From Anaerotignum propionicum (GTDB lineage: Bacteria; Bacillota; Clostridia; Lachnospirales; Anaerotignaceae): 64,000 bases of DNA. Of this stretch, positions 42,940 to 53,291 are shown piece after piece. The notes below the pieces were generated by a model. The model ran no database searches and was not told where the DNA came from. It worked only from the letters and a program-made list of their open reading frames with translations. Within the stretch, counting starts at the first letter, position 1. Each line of letters starts with the position of its first letter. The DNA is taken from contig NZ_JANGAD010000007.1 in NCBI RefSeq assembly GCF_024461735.1, positions 62,001-126,000 on the forward strand, in the 5' to 3' direction. The translations under genes were made by a program, and so were the position numbers.

Positions 42940-44736
42940 TCAATCTATGATTTCTTCCGTATCCTCTACTTGACTGGGGGATGACTCCATTAAAGGTAAT
43001 GACATTTCATGAGGTTGTGGAGAGATATTTTCTGCCGCTTGAAGTACTTCATAATTATCTTCAGTAGGTTCTGATTGAATATTTTGTATAGATGCCATGC
43101 GTTGTTTTTCTGCTTGTGCCGCATGGATTGATTGCTTGAGCTTTTTATTCTCTTGACGCAACGTCTCAAGCTCTCCTTCCAAACGAGAAATCTGAGCTTT
43201 CCATCGTGCATTCACCTCTGTGATTTCATCACTACGCTGAGCCAGAAGAGCAGTCAATTCTTCCATTTGTTGTATTTGGGAGTTCTGAACAGATGTAGAT
43301 TTTCTTTGCATTTTTTGCAGTGACGCCTCTTGCCCAAAAGGATTGTTCTGTGTTTCTTGGGTAAAAGGATTAGACTGTGGTTCTTGGGCAAATCGAGAGT
43401 ATTGTATTTCTTGTTCAAAAGGGACGCGCTGTGCTTGCGCAACCTCTACAAATGGGTTAGAATGGCTCTCTTGCCCAAAGGAAATGGGCTGTGCCTGAGA
43501 TTCTTGCGTAAAGCGGCTTGGCTGTGTCCCTTGTTTCAAAGGTGTACGCAGGGGTTGTGTATCTTGGGTAAACTGTGATGGTTGTGTTCGTGTTTCTTGG
43601 ACATAGGGAATGCCTTGGGGCTGTGCATCCTGAGTGAACCGGCGTGGTTGTGGTTCTTGCGTGTAGTAAAGAGGTGGGGATGCTTTTTCCTGTTTCCCAG
43701 GAAGGGGCTGTGTTTCCTGTTCAAAAGGCAGTGCTTGAATCTGTTGTATAGATTCCGATGCATTCACCAAAAGGAAAGGGTTGAAATTTCTGGATAAATC
43801 CCCATAGGTCTCCATGGCGTTGCATTCCAAGGTGTCTGCATTTGTCAGCTCACCTTTAAAGCATTGTGACGGAAAGCTACCTGTATAGTGTTCCACCACT
43901 CCAAATGTTGCACCATTGTTTTCCGAAATACAGCGCAATGGCCGGCCGTTGGCAGTCCACATTAACATGACTTTTCCATTTTCCAAAAATGCCATGGCGT
44001 TATCACAATTTGTGTCTTCCCAAAGTACACGAGGGGTGCTGACTGCTGTTGTTTGCTTGTATTGATAAATAACTTGTGTGCGGAACATATTACGGGTAAT
44101 ATACAGAATATGAATACGCTCCATATCGTTTACTACGGAAATATCAACAAAATTAGTTTGTGTTTGAATTAGTGGCGTTAGGCTTCCCAGGGTATATGGG
44201 CTAAGAAGCATTTCCCGTGCGCACCATGTATTTCTGGCGGTTCTATAATATAGAATGATGTGTTCCTTGCTTAAGCGCCGTGCAAGGAAAATGGTTCTTC
44301 CAAAGGGGATGAAACGGTCAATTTGTGAAGGGGTTTCCCACCGTCCGTTTCGAAAAGCGCAATAAACCAAAGAATCAATCCCTTTGGCTTCTGTTGGCAA
44401 ATGATAGATAATATGTAAAGTGTTTTCTGTTGGAACAATAAAGAATTTTGGATTACTAGAACTGATTGTAATGCCGTTTAAAGGTTCATGCTCCCAATTC
44501 ACAAAATCTTTGGAGGAAGCGATGTTTAAAGTTCCACCTGCTGTGGTATAAAGGACATAGCATACCTCTCCATACTGGCAAACAGAAAAGGTTGAACCGA
44601 TTCTTTCCGCTAAGATTTGCGGGGTTGACCAGCCTGTACTTGTATTTGACCGGAAAAAAAGAATATTACTTTGGCGATAAAAAAGACAGAAAAATCCGCT
44701 TGGCATTTTTAGATATTTAACATTGGGGTTTTGCAT
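42940..44736 (-). CDS. Large unknown protein: beta-propeller-like N-terminus, Gln-rich repeats, coiled coil
   Basis: 598 residues, not recognised as a whole. Residues 1-320 contain repeating beta-hairpin-like units with W/F-S/T-x-P turns (GWSTPQIL near 35, NWEHEPL near 80, GRWETPSQI near 131, RVLWEDTN near 236, ENNGATFG near 272), as in sialidase-type propellers without the Asp-box catalytic set. Residues 334-473 are about 12 imperfect units of the form P-F/R-F-T-Q-E-x-Q (for example RFTQDAQP, QFTQDTQP, RFTQESQA, PFTQETQN). Residues about 486-548 form a coiled coil (QISRLEGELETLRQENKKL). The tail is acidic. There is no signal peptide or membrane segment, so it should be cytosolic. A scaffold or spore-associated role is only a guess. 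Confidence 0.6.
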   Translation of the reverse strand: MQNPNVKYLKMPSGFFCLFYRQSNILFFRSNTSTGWSTPQILAERIGSTFSVCQYGEVCYVLYTTAGGTLNIASSKDFVNWEHEPLNGITISSSNPKFFIVPTENTLHIIYHLPTEAKGIDSLVYCAFRNGRWETPSQIDRFIPFGRTIFLARRLSKEHIILYYRTARNTWCAREMLLSPYTLGSLTPLIQTQTNFVDISVVNDMERIHILYITRNMFRTQVIYQYKQTTAVSTPRVLWEDTNCDNAMAFLENGKVMLMWTANGRPLRCISENNGATFGVVEHYTGSFPSQCFKGELTNADTLECNAMETYGDLSRNFNPFLLVNASESIQQIQALPFEQETQPLPGKQEKASPPLYYTQEPQPRRFTQDAQPQGIPYVQETRTQPSQFTQDTQPLRTPLKQGTQPSRFTQESQAQPISFGQESHSNPFVEVAQAQRVPFEQEIQYSRFAQEPQSNPFTQETQNNPFGQEASLQKMQRKSTSVQNSQIQQMEELTALLAQRSDEITEVNARWKAQISRLEGELETLRQENKKLKQSIHAAQAEKQRMASIQNIQSEPTEDNYEVLQAAENISPQPHEMSLPLMESSPSQVEDTEEIID

Positions 44737-44945
44737 AGAAACGCTCCCTTGAATTTTTTTATCAGTTTATGCATGAAACGGGGGAAAAAGAATAGAAGGG
44801 TGAAAGATTGCTAGATGGGAGGTTAAATTTGATGAAGGGATTCCCTATAGGAGTATCTTTTGATATACTTGAAATACTGTAGAAAAGAGTATTGAAAGCA
44901 TAGAGATAACAAGGAGAAAAAGCTACAAATGAGGAGAGTGTTCAT

Positions 44946-45521
44946 ATGAACAAGTCATCTATTTATTTAATACATGGGTTTACTGCTTCTAGCAAGGCAA
45001 ATTGGTTTCCTTGGTTGAAGGAGCAGATGAAAAATAAAGGATTTGCGCTAATTATTCCTGATATGCCTAATACCGATGACCCTCATCTCGTTCCTTGGCT
45101 GCAAAAGCTAGATGAGAGTGTTAGTAAAATTAATGAAAATACAATTTTTATTGGTCATAGCCTTGGCTGTATCACTACACTGCGCTTCATTTTGAAAAAG
45201 AGTATTTCGATAAAAGGTGCTATTCTGGTTTCCGGGTTCATGGACAAAAATCCAATGGAGATACAAAAAGAGGGATTAAATGAATTTATGTCAGGTGAAA
45301 TTGATATAGAAAAGGTGAGGAGTCTTATTCCACACAGAGTGATGCTTACAGCAGTGGATGATGATATTGTGCCTATGGAGGCGACAAAAAAAATGGCGGA
45401 CAAGTTGGACGCTAGACTCATTATTCTTGATAAAGGTGGGCATTTTATTGATCGGGATGGATTTACAGAATTTCCAGAGGTGGCAGCGCTGCTGGAGGAA
45501 CTTATTTCGGATGAAGAATAG
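44946..45521 (+). CDS. RBBP9/YdeN-family alpha/beta hydrolase
   Basis: 191 residues. The fold signs are IYLIHGFTASSKANWFPWLK near 7-26, the nucleophile elbow FIGHSLGCIT (Ser in GHSLG) near 69, VDDDIVPMEATKKM near 139 with the probable catalytic Asp, and LDKGGHFIDRDGF near 164 with the His. These small cytosolic serine hydrolases have no established substrate. A GAGGAG-type site precedes the ATG. The gene lies between the minus-strand propeller gene and the end of the pyr operon, and shares a terminator with the latter. Confidence 0.88.
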   Translation: MNKSSIYLIHGFTASSKANWFPWLKEQMKNKGFALIIPDMPNTDDPHLVPWLQKLDESVSKINENTIFIGHSLGCITTLRFILKKSISIKGAILVSGFMDKNPMEIQKEGLNEFMSGEIDIEKVRSLIPHRVMLTAVDDDIVPMEATKKMADKLDARLIILDKGGHFIDRDGFTEFPEVAALLEELISDEE

Positions 45522-45547
45522 TCTATAGGCTAAATGAGGATTATAAT

Positions 45548-45590
45548 AAAATGCAAGGGTGGTTGTTTTCGACAGCCACTCTTGCATTTT
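45548..45590. terminator. Bidirectional terminator between the hydrolase and the pyr operon
   Basis: AAAATGCAAG (45548-45557) pairs with CTTGCATTTT (45581-45590), and inner GTGG/CCAC extends the stem. T-runs exist on both sides. Confidence 0.9.
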
Positions 45591-45617
45591 ATTTAGAGTA
45601 ACCAGGAATATAGATGA

Positions 45618-46046
45618 TTACATGGATTCTGCCTTTGCTTTAGACTCGCAATAAATACAGCGATATACTCGATTTTCTCCATCTGTAAGTTTAAAGACAT
45701 GGTCGATTTCCTGCTCTACAGAGGTGATACAACGAGGATTTTTGCATTTGATTACGTTGGTCAATCTTTGGGGCAATTGGGGATGAAATTTTTTTATTCT
45801 CTGACCGTCTTTGATCACGTTTATCGTGATATCCGGATTGATATACCCCAAGACATCTAAGTTTAGGTCAAAATCAGCATCTATTTTTATAATATCTTTT
45901 TTACCGATTTTACCGCTACTAGCGTTTTTAATTAAGGCGATGGAACAGTCTAAGGCTTCTAGGTTTAAAAGCTGATAGATTTCCATACCCTGCCCTGCCT
46001 TGATATGATCAATTACAATTCCGTTACGAATAGAGTCTATATTCAT
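45618..46046 (-). CDS. pyrI: Aspartate carbamoyltransferase regulatory subunit
   Basis: 142 residues. It binds nucleotides and makes the catalytic PyrB trimers into an allosteric holoenzyme. Seen: the N-terminal allosteric domain with GIVIDHIKAGQGMEIYQLL (19 residues) and the C-terminal zinc domain with NVIKCKNPRCIT, then RCIYCE, providing four zinc cysteines. It lies one base after pyrB, so the pair is coupled. This E. coli- and archaeal-type subunit is common in clostridia and absent from Bacillus. Confidence 0.95.
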   Translation of the reverse strand: MNIDSIRNGIVIDHIKAGQGMEIYQLLNLEALDCSIALIKNASSGKIGKKDIIKIDADFDLNLDVLGYINPDITINVIKDGQRIKKFHPQLPQRLTNVIKCKNPRCITSVEQEIDHVFKLTDGENRVYRCIYCESKAKAESM

Positions 46047-46047
46047 A

Positions 46048-46962
46048 TCATTCCACCTCCAAAAGCTTCAAAATGAGTGCCATACGGATAAATTTTCCAT
46101 AGAGAACCTGCTTAAAATAGCATGCCCTTGGGTCATCATCCACATCTACGGAAATTTCATTGACACGAGGCAGTGGATGCATGATGCACAGGTCCCCTTT
46201 AGCAGTAGTCAGCTTTTCTTTATTTAAGATATAACTATCTTTCAAACGTATATAATCCGCCTCATTGAAAAAGCGTTCTCTTTGTACACGGGTCATATAG
46301 AGAATATCCAAGGTCGGCATAACCTTTTCTAAGCTAGTGGTAACAGTATAAGAGATTCCTTTTTTATCTAAAATATCATTGATTATATATTCAGGTAATT
46401 TTAATTCCTCTGGTGAGATTAAAACAAAGTGAATATTTTTATAGCGGGACAAGGCATGAATTAAAGAATGCACAGTTCTGCCAAATTTTAAATCTCCGCA
46501 AAGCCCTACAGTTAAGCTGTCAAAGTGGCCTTTTTCCCGTTGTATGGTTAAAAGGTCAGTAAGGGTTTGAGTTGGATGGTTATGACCGCCATCTCCCGCA
46601 TTGATAATGGGGACGGATGAATGGAGGGAAGCTACCATTGGTGCGCCTTCTTTGGGATGACGCATGGCAATAATGTCTGCATAACAGCTTACGGTTCGGA
46701 TGGTATCGGAAACGCTTTCTCCTTTTGCAGCGGAGCTATTGCTTGCCGCAGAAAAGCCCAATACGTTACCCCCCAATTCCATCATTGCCGCTTCAAAGCT
46801 CAACCTTGTTCTTGTGGAAGGTTCGAAAAATAGAGTGGCAAGTTTTTTGCCGTGACACTTTTCGCTGTATTTTAAGGGAGATTCAATTATATCATTGGCA
46901 GTAGTGATTAAATCGTCAATTTCTGCAATGGAAAGGTCAACAATATCAATCAAGCTTCTCAT
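46048..46962 (-). CDS. pyrB: Aspartate carbamoyltransferase catalytic subunit
   Basis: 304 residues. It joins carbamoyl phosphate and aspartate to carbamoyl-aspartate, the committed step of pyrimidine synthesis. Seen: [20 protein letters not shown] (20 residues) near 45 with the STRTR phosphate loop, MRHPKEGA near 98, [19 protein letters not shown] near 125, and [14 protein letters not shown] near 261. PyrI follows with one base between. Its ATG overlaps the pyrE stop (four bases). Confidence 0.97.
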   Translation of the reverse strand: MRSLIDIVDLSIAEIDDLITTANDIIESPLKYSEKCHGKKLATLFFEPSTRTRLSFEAAMMELGGNVLGFSAASNSSAAKGESVSDTIRTVSCYADIIAMRHPKEGAPMVASLHSSVPIINAGDGGHNHPTQTLTDLLTIQREKGHFDSLTVGLCGDLKFGRTVHSLIHALSRYKNIHFVLISPEELKLPEYIINDILDKKGISYTVTTSLEKVMPTLDILYMTRVQRERFFNEADYIRLKDSYILNKEKLTTAKGDLCIMHPLPRVNEISVDVDDDPRACYFKQVLYGKFIRMALILKLLEVE

Positions 46963-47597
46963 AATGAAACATTCCTCCAGCCTTCATCACTAGGGTTATT
47001 ACGGAAGGTAATTAGTTTTTTAATGTCTTCTTGTTTAATATATCCTTCTTTTGCGGCAACCTCTGCAACGGCGTCAAAGTCGGACAAACTAATGTTTTTT
47101 ACGTTGGCTTCTTTCAATCGGTCTAAGCCTTTTTGCATCCCGTAAGTAAAGATGCTGACAACGCCAAGGACTTCTGCACCTGCCTCACGAAGGACATTGA
47201 CAACCTCAATGACACTTCCCCCAGTAGAAATCAAGTCCTCTACAACAACCACCTTTTGGCCTTTTTCCAATTTACCTTCAATTTGGTTATTGCGACCATG
47301 ATCTTTGGCGCCGGAGCGAACATAGCCCATAGGGAGGCCTAAAATATGAGCGGTGATTGCTGCATGGGCTATGCCTGCAGTACTGGTGCCCATCAAAACT
47401 TCACATTGGGGATATTCTTTACGGATGGTTTCTGCCAAAGCATTTTCTATATGGTTTCTTACTTCGGGAGCGGTTAAGGTTAGTCGATTATCACAGTAAA
47501 TAGGACTTTTGATACCACTTGCCCATGTGAAGGGGTCTTCGGGGCGGAGAAATACGGCACCAATGGATAATAAGTCTTTTGCAATCAAATGTTTCAT
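46959..47597 (-). CDS. pyrE: Orotate phosphoribosyltransferase
   Basis: 212 residues from the ATG at 47597 (AGGAGG nine bases upstream). The start codon overlaps the pyrF stop by one base (TGATG); a longer frame to 47630 is not needed. It attaches phosphoribosyl from PRPP to orotate to form OMP. Seen: [16 protein letters not shown] near 24, the PRPP motif [18 protein letters not shown] near 118, and [11 protein letters not shown] before it (the mobile loop). Terminal overlap with pyrB shows coupling. Confidence 0.95.
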   Translation of the reverse strand: MKHLIAKDLLSIGAVFLRPEDPFTWASGIKSPIYCDNRLTLTAPEVRNHIENALAETIRKEYPQCEVLMGTSTAGIAHAAITAHILGLPMGYVRSGAKDHGRNNQIEGKLEKGQKVVVVEDLISTGGSVIEVVNVLREAGAEVLGVVSIFTYGMQKGLDRLKEANVKNISLSDFDAVAEVAAKEGYIKQEDIKKLITFRNNPSDEGWRNVSL

Positions 47598-48304
47598 CAC
47601 GCATTTCCTCCTAAAAATTCGGTTAAGCATCTTCTATATGCGGCAACAGGATCAGCGGCTTGGGTAATGGGGCGGCCTACAACAATATAATCGGAGCCTA
47701 ATTCCCTTGCACGTTCAGGGGTTGCAATACGTACTTGATCACCTGCTTCTCCATCAGCAAAACGCACCCCAGGGGTGATAGTAAGGAATTTCTCGCCGCA
47801 GACCTCCTTTACCTTATTTGCTTCCCATGGGGAACAAACAATGCCATCCAAGCCAGCTTTTTTTGTATTTTTTGCATAATGCAATACGGTTTCTTCCAGG
47901 CTCTTATTAATCAAAAGGTCTGCTTGCATTCTTTCCTCGCTGGTGGAGGTGAGTTGGGTTACAGCGATTAATAGACCACGAGTACCATCTTTTTTTGTGA
48001 AGCCCTCCAGAGCTGCCTCCATCATGGCGAGGGTGCCTGATGCATGAACGTTACACAAATCCACATCTAAATCTGACAAAACTGAGATTGCTTTTTTCAC
48101 AGTATTGGGAATATCATGAAGCTTTAAATCCAAGAAGATTTTATGGCCTCTTTCCTTAATTTCTTTGACGATTGCGGGGCCTTCTGCATAGAATAGCTCC
48201 ATTCCGATTTTTAAAAAAGGTCTTTCTTCCTTGAAATGTTCCAGAAAGGACATGAGGTCGGCTTTGCTGTTAAAATCGCAAGCAATGATTACATCTTTAC
48301 TCAT
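47597..48304 (-). CDS. pyrF: Orotidine 5'-phosphate decarboxylase
   Basis: 235 residues, the bacterial short form. It removes CO2 from OMP to give UMP, the last step of the pathway. Seen: [19 protein letters not shown] (19 residues) at the start, LKIGMELFY, the catalytic [13 protein letters not shown] near 60 (Asp-x-Lys-x-x-Asp), and [14 protein letters not shown] near 200. It overlaps pyrD upstream by four bases and pyrE downstream by one base. Confidence 0.97.
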   Translation of the reverse strand: MSKDVIIACDFNSKADLMSFLEHFKEERPFLKIGMELFYAEGPAIVKEIKERGHKIFLDLKLHDIPNTVKKAISVLSDLDVDLCNVHASGTLAMMEAALEGFTKKDGTRGLLIAVTQLTSTSEERMQADLLINKSLEETVLHYAKNTKKAGLDGIVCSPWEANKVKEVCGEKFLTITPGVRFADGEAGDQVRIATPERARELGSDYIVVGRPITQAADPVAAYRRCLTEFLGGNA

Positions 48305-49215
48305 TTGTGGGCACCTCCAATAATATGGTTTAGATCTTTGATTCCGTATTTTTTCATCACATGGGGTAAAGCTTCAATTATATTTTTGCAGGCGAAGGGG
48401 TCTACTAAATTCGCGGCACCAACCTGCACTGCCGTTGCACCTGCCAACATTAGTTCCACTACATCCTCAGCCGTGGATACGCCACCCATACCGATGATGG
48501 GCACTTTTACTGCTTCATATACTTGATAAACCATGCGCACTGCCACAGGAAAGATGGCTTTGCCTGAGAAGCCGCCCATTTTATTGGCAACCACAGGCTT
48601 TCCTGTTTTTAGGTCAATACGCATTCCCATTAGGGTATTGATTAAACTGATGCCATCTGCCCCTGCATCCTCACAAGCTTTTGCAATGGCTACAATATCT
48701 GTAACATTGGGGCTGAGTTTGATATAAACCGGTTTCGTGGTGACTGCCTTTACGGCTTTTGTCACCTCTGCCGCCGCTTCGGGGCTTGTACCAAAGCTCA
48801 TGCCGCCATGATGCACATTGGGACAGCTTACGTTAACTTCGATGATGCCTACTTGTTCTTCCTCATTTATTCTTTCAGCGCAATATACATATTCCTCCAC
48901 AGAAAAACCACTGATATTTGCAAGCACAGGCTTGTGAAAAACCTTTTTCATTTTGGGCAATTCCTCACTGATGACTTTTTCCATGCCTGGGTTTTGCAAG
49001 CCCACGGAGTTAATCATCCCTTCTGTGCATTCTGCAATTCTTGGGGTTGGGTTTCCGAAGCGAGGTTCTTTTGTGGTTCCTTTAAAGGAAAAGGAGCCTA
49101 ATATATTGATGTCATAGAGCTCTGCAAATTCATAGCCGTAGCCGAAGGTTCCGCTGGCAGGAATGACGGGGTTATCTAAGGTAATACCGCTTAGGATGAC
49201 TTTTGTGTTTACCAT
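48301..49215 (-). CDS. pyrD: Dihydroorotate dehydrogenase B, catalytic subunit
   Basis: 304 residues from the ATG at 49215 (GGAGG seven bases upstream). A class 1B enzyme that oxidises dihydroorotate with NAD through PyrK. Seen: NPVIPASGTFGYGYEFAE near 17, EVNVSCPNVHHGG near 127 (catalytic Cys in NVSCPN, typical of 1B), PVYIKLSPNVTDIV near 163, and PIIGMGGVSTAEDVVELM near 245. It overlaps the pyrK stop by seven bases and the pyrF start by four, a tightly packed part of the operon. Confidence 0.95.
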   Translation of the reverse strand: MVNTKVILSGITLDNPVIPASGTFGYGYEFAELYDINILGSFSFKGTTKEPRFGNPTPRIAECTEGMINSVGLQNPGMEKVISEELPKMKKVFHKPVLANISGFSVEEYVYCAERINEEEQVGIIEVNVSCPNVHHGGMSFGTSPEAAAEVTKAVKAVTTKPVYIKLSPNVTDIVAIAKACEDAGADGISLINTLMGMRIDLKTGKPVVANKMGGFSGKAIFPVAVRMVYQVYEAVKVPIIGMGGVSTAEDVVELMLAGATAVQVGAANLVDPFACKNIIEALPHVMKKYGIKDLNHIIGGAHK

Positions 49216-49943
49216 ATGATTTCCTCCTTTTCCAAAACAGGGCCTTCTTTGCAAATACGTTTATTACCATACTTTGTTTGACAGGAACAACCCATGCAAG
49301 CACCAAAACCACAGCCCATTCTTTCCTCGAAGCTTAGCTGTCCGCTGGTATTGGTACATGCTGAAAGGGCTTTCAGCATTGGTTCTGGGCCACAGGTATA
49401 AAAATAAGTATACGCAGTCAGACTTTTTACAATATCGGTAACAAAGCCTTTTGTTCCAAGGGTTCCATCTGCTGTGGCGATCAGGACTTCAATGCCAAGT
49501 TGTTTAAATTCCTCTATATAAAAGGCTTCCTCTTTTGTATTAAAGCCTAGAATAACAAGAGGTGTTTTTCCTTCTGAAAGAAGGTTTTTTGCCAAGCGGT
49601 ATATAGGGGGTACGCCTACACCGCCACCGATGAGCAAGGGTCGGTTACCGCTTTTTGTGGTATCATACCCATTTCCAAGACCTGTAAGAATGTCTAATGC
49701 TGAGGCAGGTTCCATTTTCCCCAAGGCCGCTGTACCTTTCCCCACAACTTTATATAAAATGGTAATGGTTTTTTCATCGTAATCACAGACAGAAATAGGA
49801 CGGCGCAAAAATAGACCCTCTATTTTTATATTGATAAATTGCCCTGCTCTTGTTATAGCAGAGGTATCCCCCTCAAGCACCATGCGGTACACAGTGCTTG
49901 TAAGGGGCTCATTTTTTACTATCTTAAAGTAAGACTGATTCAA
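49209..49943 (-). CDS. pyrK: Dihydroorotate dehydrogenase B, electron-transfer subunit
   Basis: 244 residues. It carries FAD and a [2Fe-2S] cluster and passes electrons from PyrD to NAD. Seen: the FAD-binding part with GLFLRRPISVCDYDEKTITI (20 residues) near 45, a nucleotide-binding LLIGGGVGVPPIYRLA near 103, and the cluster loop MGCGFGACMGCSC near 210 (CGFGACMGCSC holds the ligating cysteines, a fourth lies in RICKEGP). It overlaps pyrD and follows carB by 12 bases. Confidence 0.95.
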   Translation of the reverse strand: MNQSYFKIVKNEPLTSTVYRMVLEGDTSAITRAGQFINIKIEGLFLRRPISVCDYDEKTITILYKVVGKGTAALGKMEPASALDILTGLGNGYDTTKSGNRPLLIGGGVGVPPIYRLAKNLLSEGKTPLVILGFNTKEEAFYIEEFKQLGIEVLIATADGTLGTKGFVTDIVKSLTAYTYFYTCGPEPMLKALSACTNTSGQLSFEERMGCGFGACMGCSCQTKYGNKRICKEGPVLEKEEIIW

Positions 49944-49955
49944 GGAAAGCCCTCC

Positions 49956-52900
49956 TTAGGCGTTGATTGTGGAAATGCAAAGGGTTGTTTCTTCCAAAAC
50001 ATCCAAGAGTACTCTTACGGTATCCAAGGCTGTGAACATGGTAACGTTATTTTCTACAGCGCACTGACGAATTTCTTGTCCATCATTCATACCTTCTTCG
50101 GAATTCACATCTCTAGTATTTATGACATAGCTGACATAGCCGGAGCGGATGGAGTCGAAGATTTCTTCACTGCCTTCGCTTACCTTTTTCTTGATACGGG
50201 TACGGATGCCATGCTCCTTCAGAAATTCTGCTGTGCCTGCTGTTGCTTCAATATTAAAGCCCAGCTCGTAGAAGCGGCGGATGAGAGGAAGAGCTTCTTC
50301 CTTATCCTTATCAGCAATGGTAGCCAAAACGGTGCCGTAGTTCAGGATATTCATGCCTGATGCTTGCAGGGCTTTATATAGGGCTCTGTTCAGCTTATTA
50401 TCATAACCAATTGCCTCTCCTGTGGACTTCATTTCTGGGGAGAGGTAGGTATCCATGCCTCTGAGCTTTGCAAAGGAGAAAGCGGGAACCTTTACGTACC
50501 ATCTAGGGCTTTCGTCAGGGTAGATGCCGAAGATGCCTTGTTCCTTTAAAGTTTTGCCCAAGATTACCAGTGTTGCAATGTCAGCAAGGGAGTAGCCTGT
50601 TGCTTTGGATAGGAAGGGTACCGTTCTGGAGGATCTGGGGTTTACCTCAATTACGAATACGTTATCGTTGCTGTCTACAATGAATTGAATATTGAATAAA
50701 CCTTGAATGCCTATTCCCAGACCTAATTTTTTTGTGTATTCTAAAATTTTGCCTTTTGCTTTTTGAGATACACTAAAGGTTGGATAAACACTAATTGAGT
50801 CACCTGAGTGAACCCCTGTGCGCTCTACATGTTCCATAATGCCGGGTACGAACACATCAAATCCGTCGCACACTGCGTCAACCTCCAATTCCTTACCTTG
50901 GATATACTTATCAACCAGTACAGGCTGATCCTCATTAATTTGCACTGCTGTTTTCAAGTAGGTGCGAAGAGAACTTTCGCTAGAAACAATTTGCATTGCC
51001 CGTCCACCTAAAACGTAGCTGGGGCGAACCAAAACGGGATAGCCGATTTCATTGGCTGTCGTTACGCCATCTTCGATATTGGTGACTGCTCTCCCTTTTG
51101 GCTGGGGGATATCCAAGGCCTTTAAAATATGTTCAAAGGCATCTCTGTTTTCTGCCCGCTCGATGGCGTCTACATCGGTACCTATGATTTTTACACCACG
51201 CTCCATGAGAGGTTGGGCAAGATTGATAGCTGTCTGACCTCCGAGTGAGGCGATAATACCCATAGGGTTTTCTAATTCAACGATATTCATAACATCTTCT
51301 ACGGTTAGGGGCTCAAAGTATAATTTATCGCTGGTAGTATAATCAGTAGAGACTGTTTCCGGATTGTTGTTTATGATGATGGATTCATAACCGAATTCTT
51401 TTATCGTTGTTACTGCGTGTACGGTTGAATAGTCAAATTCTACGCCTTGACCGATGCGGATTGGCCCTGAGCCAAGAACGATGATTTTTTTCTTATCGCT
51501 GATAATGGAATCGTTTTTTTCCTCATAAGTTGAATAGAAGTAAGGAATATATCCACCGGTTCCACTGGTTTCAATCATTTTATAAACAGGGAACAGGTTC
51601 ATCTCTTTACGCAGATTAAAAATTTCTATTTCCTTTTGATTCCAAAGCTTTGCAATGATGTTATCGGAAAAGCCCATTTTTTTAGCTATGGTCAGGTGTT
51701 TTTTATCACCTATATTTTCCGCTAGTATTTTTTCATAGTCTACAATGTTTTTCATTACCTCTAAGAAATATTTTGTAATCATAGTGGCGTTGAAAATTTC
51801 ATCTAAGCTCACTCCATTGCGGATTAACTGGGCGATGGCATAGATTCTGTCATCGGGGCTTTGCGTAATATAGGCAAGGAGTTCCTCGTTGCTTACGGTA
51901 TCAAACTTTGGCATATATAGATGAGATGCGCCGATTTCTAAGGATCGGATGGATTTTAATAGACACTCCTCAATGGTGCGACCGATGCCCATAACCTCGC
52001 CGGTTGCTTTCATTTGTGTGCTCAGCTTATTTGTTGCGGTAGCGAATTTATCAAAGGCAAAGCGTGGGAATTTTGCAACAATATAATCCAAGGCCGGTTC
52101 ATAGTTTGCATTGGTATTTGCGATTTTGATTTCTTCCAAAGTCATGCCTACGGCTATTTTTGCTGTTACTCTGGCGATGGGGTAGCCGCTTGCTTTGGAT
52201 GCCAAGGCAGAGGAGCGAGACACACGAGGGTTTACCTCAATTAAATAGTATTTAGAGGAGTCGGGGTCTAAAGCAAACTGTACATTACAGCCACCCTCTA
52301 TTTTTAATGCACGAATGATTTTTAAAGCGCTATCCCTCAGCATACTAAAGTCTTGATCATTCAGGGTTAGAATTGGTGCCACCACAATGGAATCCCCTGT
52401 ATGTACACCCACAGGGTCTACGTTTTCCATGCCACAGATGGTTATTGCACGGTCTGTCTTATCTCTCATTACTTCAAATTCAATTTCCTTATAGCCCTTT
52501 ACGCTTTTTTCCACCAGAACCTGATGAGTGGGAGAAAGGGAGAGCGCATTTTTCATCATTTCACGAAGTTCTGTTTCATTTTCGGCAAAGCCGCCGCCGG
52601 TACCACCGAGGGTAAAGGCAGGACGAAGCACAACAGGATAACCGATTTTTGTCGCCGCCAGAACTGCTTCCTCTATTGAATAGGTGATAATTGAGGGAAT
52701 AACGGGCTCTCCAATCTCTTGACAAAGCTCTTTAAAGAGTTCTCTATCCTCTGCTTTTTCAATGCTTTCACAGCTTGTGCCCAAAAGCTCTACTTGACAC
52801 TCTCTTAAGATACCCTTTTTCTCCAGTTGAATCGCCAGATTTAAGCCTGTTTGTCCGCCGATTCCCGGAACGATAGCATCGGGGCGCTCATAGCGAAGGA

Positions 52901-53129
52901 TTTTTGCAATGTATTCCAAGGTCAACGGTTCCATATAAACCTTATCTGCGATGGTAGTATCGGTCATTATGGTGGCGGGATTGGAATTGACCAAAACCAC
53001 CTCATAGCCCTCTTCTTTTAAAGCTAGACAAGCCTGTGTTCCGGCATAGTCGAATTCTGCTGCTTGTCCGATTACAATGGGGCCGGAGCCGATGATAAGG
53101 ATTTTTTTAAGATCAGTTCTTTTAGGCAT
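49956..53129 (-). CDS. carB: Carbamoyl phosphate synthase large subunit
   Basis: 1057 residues, complete. It makes carbamoyl phosphate from bicarbonate, ammonia and two ATP. Two ATP-grasp halves are visible: GSGPIVIGQAAEFDYAGTQA (20 residues) near 13 with EVNPRVSRSSALASKATGY-type signature near 297, and the second GSGPIRIGQGVEFDYSTVHA near 556 with EVNPRSSRTVPFLSKATGY near 835. A C-terminal MGS allosteric domain (about 930-1057) follows. The glutaminase subunit gene carA, which usually precedes carB, is not in this window. A GGAGGAAC site precedes the ATG. 162 bases separate it from pyrC. Confidence 0.97.
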   Translation of the reverse strand: MPKRTDLKKILIIGSGPIVIGQAAEFDYAGTQACLALKEEGYEVVLVNSNPATIMTDTTIADKVYMEPLTLEYIAKILRYERPDAIVPGIGGQTGLNLAIQLEKKGILRECQVELLGTSCESIEKAEDRELFKELCQEIGEPVIPSIITYSIEEAVLAATKIGYPVVLRPAFTLGGTGGGFAENETELREMMKNALSLSPTHQVLVEKSVKGYKEIEFEVMRDKTDRAITICGMENVDPVGVHTGDSIVVAPILTLNDQDFSMLRDSALKIIRALKIEGGCNVQFALDPDSSKYYLIEVNPRVSRSSALASKASGYPIARVTAKIAVGMTLEEIKIANTNANYEPALDYIVAKFPRFAFDKFATATNKLSTQMKATGEVMGIGRTIEECLLKSIRSLEIGASHLYMPKFDTVSNEELLAYITQSPDDRIYAIAQLIRNGVSLDEIFNATMITKYFLEVMKNIVDYEKILAENIGDKKHLTIAKKMGFSDNIIAKLWNQKEIEIFNLRKEMNLFPVYKMIETSGTGGYIPYFYSTYEEKNDSIISDKKKIIVLGSGPIRIGQGVEFDYSTVHAVTTIKEFGYESIIINNNPETVSTDYTTSDKLYFEPLTVEDVMNIVELENPMGIIASLGGQTAINLAQPLMERGVKIIGTDVDAIERAENRDAFEHILKALDIPQPKGRAVTNIEDGVTTANEIGYPVLVRPSYVLGGRAMQIVSSESSLRTYLKTAVQINEDQPVLVDKYIQGKELEVDAVCDGFDVFVPGIMEHVERTGVHSGDSISVYPTFSVSQKAKGKILEYTKKLGLGIGIQGLFNIQFIVDSNDNVFVIEVNPRSSRTVPFLSKATGYSLADIATLVILGKTLKEQGIFGIYPDESPRWYVKVPAFSFAKLRGMDTYLSPEMKSTGEAIGYDNKLNRALYKALQASGMNILNYGTVLATIADKDKEEALPLIRRFYELGFNIEATAGTAEFLKEHGIRTRIKKKVSEGSEEIFDSIRSGYVSYVINTRDVNSEEGMNDGQEIRQCAVENNVTMFTALDTVRVLLDVLEETTLCISTINA

Positions 53130-53291
53130 TTTAGTTCCTCCTTGAAATAGATGGATAGGTGTCTTTCTTGTACAATTATTTTATATAAACCTTAGTGTGC
53201 TTCAAAACTTAACCTTTGTATAAATAATCAATATGTAAATCAATTATCTTACAGATAATAGGCAAGATGAATGTATAGCTGTCCAAGGTTA

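Noticed and set aside
43132..43797. Plus-strand frames antisense to the Gln-rich repeats
   Set aside because: Produced by the repetitive codons of the minus-strand gene; no ribosome sites.
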